From an uncultured Methanobrevibacter sp. (GTDB lineage: Archaea > Methanobacteriota > Methanobacteria > Methanobacteriales > Methanobacteriaceae), in the NCBI GenBank assembly GCA_946611495.1, contig CAMODR010000082.1, positions 1 through 6,269 of the forward strand: 6,269 nt of DNA, read 5' to 3'. Made by a program: the position numbers and the translations under genes. The notes below the pieces were generated by a model. The model was given only the letters and a program-made list of their open reading frames with translations. It was not told the origin of the DNA and ran no database searches. Below, in pieces: positions 5,858-6,269 of this stretch (position 1 is the first letter of the stretch; every line of letters starts with the position of its first letter).

Positions 5858-6269
5858 AAATCCTCTCTAAAAAGAATTTAAACTCATTATGATCTATTAT
5901 CTCAACCATATCAAATAATCCAAGATCTCTCAATCTATCAAAAGGCTTTCTTAAAATAAACCTATAAGAACCAGCCCTATCTGCAGTTGGATTCCTCTTA
6001 TCTGAAATAGCTACAACAATATAAACCTTCTTAATACTAGACAAGAACTCACTCAAATCCAACTTATCCTCATCAGAAATGCTATTTTTATTGCAATAAT
6101 CCTTATAGACATTAGGCAATGCCAAGTCAAGGGTTTCAAATGGTTTCAACCTTAGCTTAAATGCAAGTTCATCACAATAACTCTTATAAACCCATTGCAA
6201 TCTTTCATAATACTTGCCATAACATTCAGAATCCTTATTCATATTATACAAGATATCCTGAAGCTCTCC
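5856..6269 (-). CDS. Partial hypothetical protein (C-terminal 137 residues visible)
   Basis: The frame ends with TAA at 5858-5856 and stays open to the right edge of the window, so the N-terminus is probably missing. In-frame TTG (6251) and ATG (6242) exist. Only the TTG has an AGGA at plausible distance, and the frame reads smoothly through both (GELQDILYNMNKDSEC), so an internal start is not needed. The visible part has helices rich in Tyr and Glu (YGKYYERLQWVYKSYC), a hydrophobic strand VYIVVAISD, then a basic segment RAGSYRFILRKPFDRLRDLG and an ending EFKFFLERI. I see no nuclease, nucleotide-binding, zinc or membrane motif and do not recognise the family. It is convergent with the SMC-like gene across 37 bp, so it has its own promoter outside the window. 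Its link to the other genes is unproven. Confidence 0.7.
   Translation of the reverse strand, partial: GELQDILYNMNKDSECYGKYYERLQWVYKSYCDELAFKLRLKPFETLDLALPNVYKDYCNKNSISDEDKLDLSEFLSSIKKVYIVVAISDKRNPTADRAGSYRFILRKPFDRLRDLGLFDMVEIIDHNEFKFFLERI

Noticed and set aside
1..6269. tRNA, rRNA, CRISPR array, insertion sequence, attachment site or origin
   Set aside because: Reading both strands, I saw no repeated spacer structure, no transposase or terminal inverted repeats, and no GC-rich RNA-like patch; nearly all sequence is accounted for by coding regions.

Overview
The window is very AT-rich (hand counts of sampled stretches give about 26-32% G+C). It uses AGA for Arg and ATA for Ile freely. It has AGGTG/AGGGGA-type Shine-Dalgarno sites, TTTATAT-like TATA elements upstream of starts, and oligo-T tracts rather than strong GC hairpins after genes. 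Together these suggest a low-GC methanogenic archaeon of the Methanobrevibacter/Methanosphaera kind. This is inference: no rRNA or housekeeping marker is present, and a low-GC bacterium is not excluded.

Layout: (1) 24-3278, minus strand: a complete 1084-aa McrB-family AAA+ NTPase. Its long N-terminal half appears to stack a PUA/EVE-like domain, an MrcB_N (DUF3578)-like domain and a second EVE-like domain. A helical region and an acidic linker then lead to the motor. The McrC nuclease partner is not visible; it would be expected just beyond the left edge. (2) 3279-3415: a 137-bp, extremely AT-rich divergent intergenic region that must hold both promoters. (3) 3416-3556, plus strand: a 46-aa acidic helical protein, easily missed. 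(4) 3566-5818, plus strand: a 750-aa SMC/Rad50-like ABC ATPase with a CPVC zinc-hook-like motif between coiled-coil arms and an extra C-terminal domain ending in a Cys/His cluster. Its Shine-Dalgarno overlaps the stop codon of the 46-aa gene, so the two are probably translationally coupled. (5) 5819-5855: a short convergent spacer with oligo-T tracts. (6) 5856-6269, minus strand: the C-terminal 137 codons of an unrecognised protein that runs off the right edge.

The most likely reading is a defence locus: a modification-dependent McrB-type restriction motor head-to-head with a two-gene unit encoding a small protein and an SMC-like ATPase. Both families are common in anti-phage and anti-plasmid systems. 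No nuclease domain is recognisable in the visible genes, so the effector would be the unseen McrC, the SMC-like C-terminal domain, or the partial gene at the right edge. That the two divergent units act as one system is a hypothesis.
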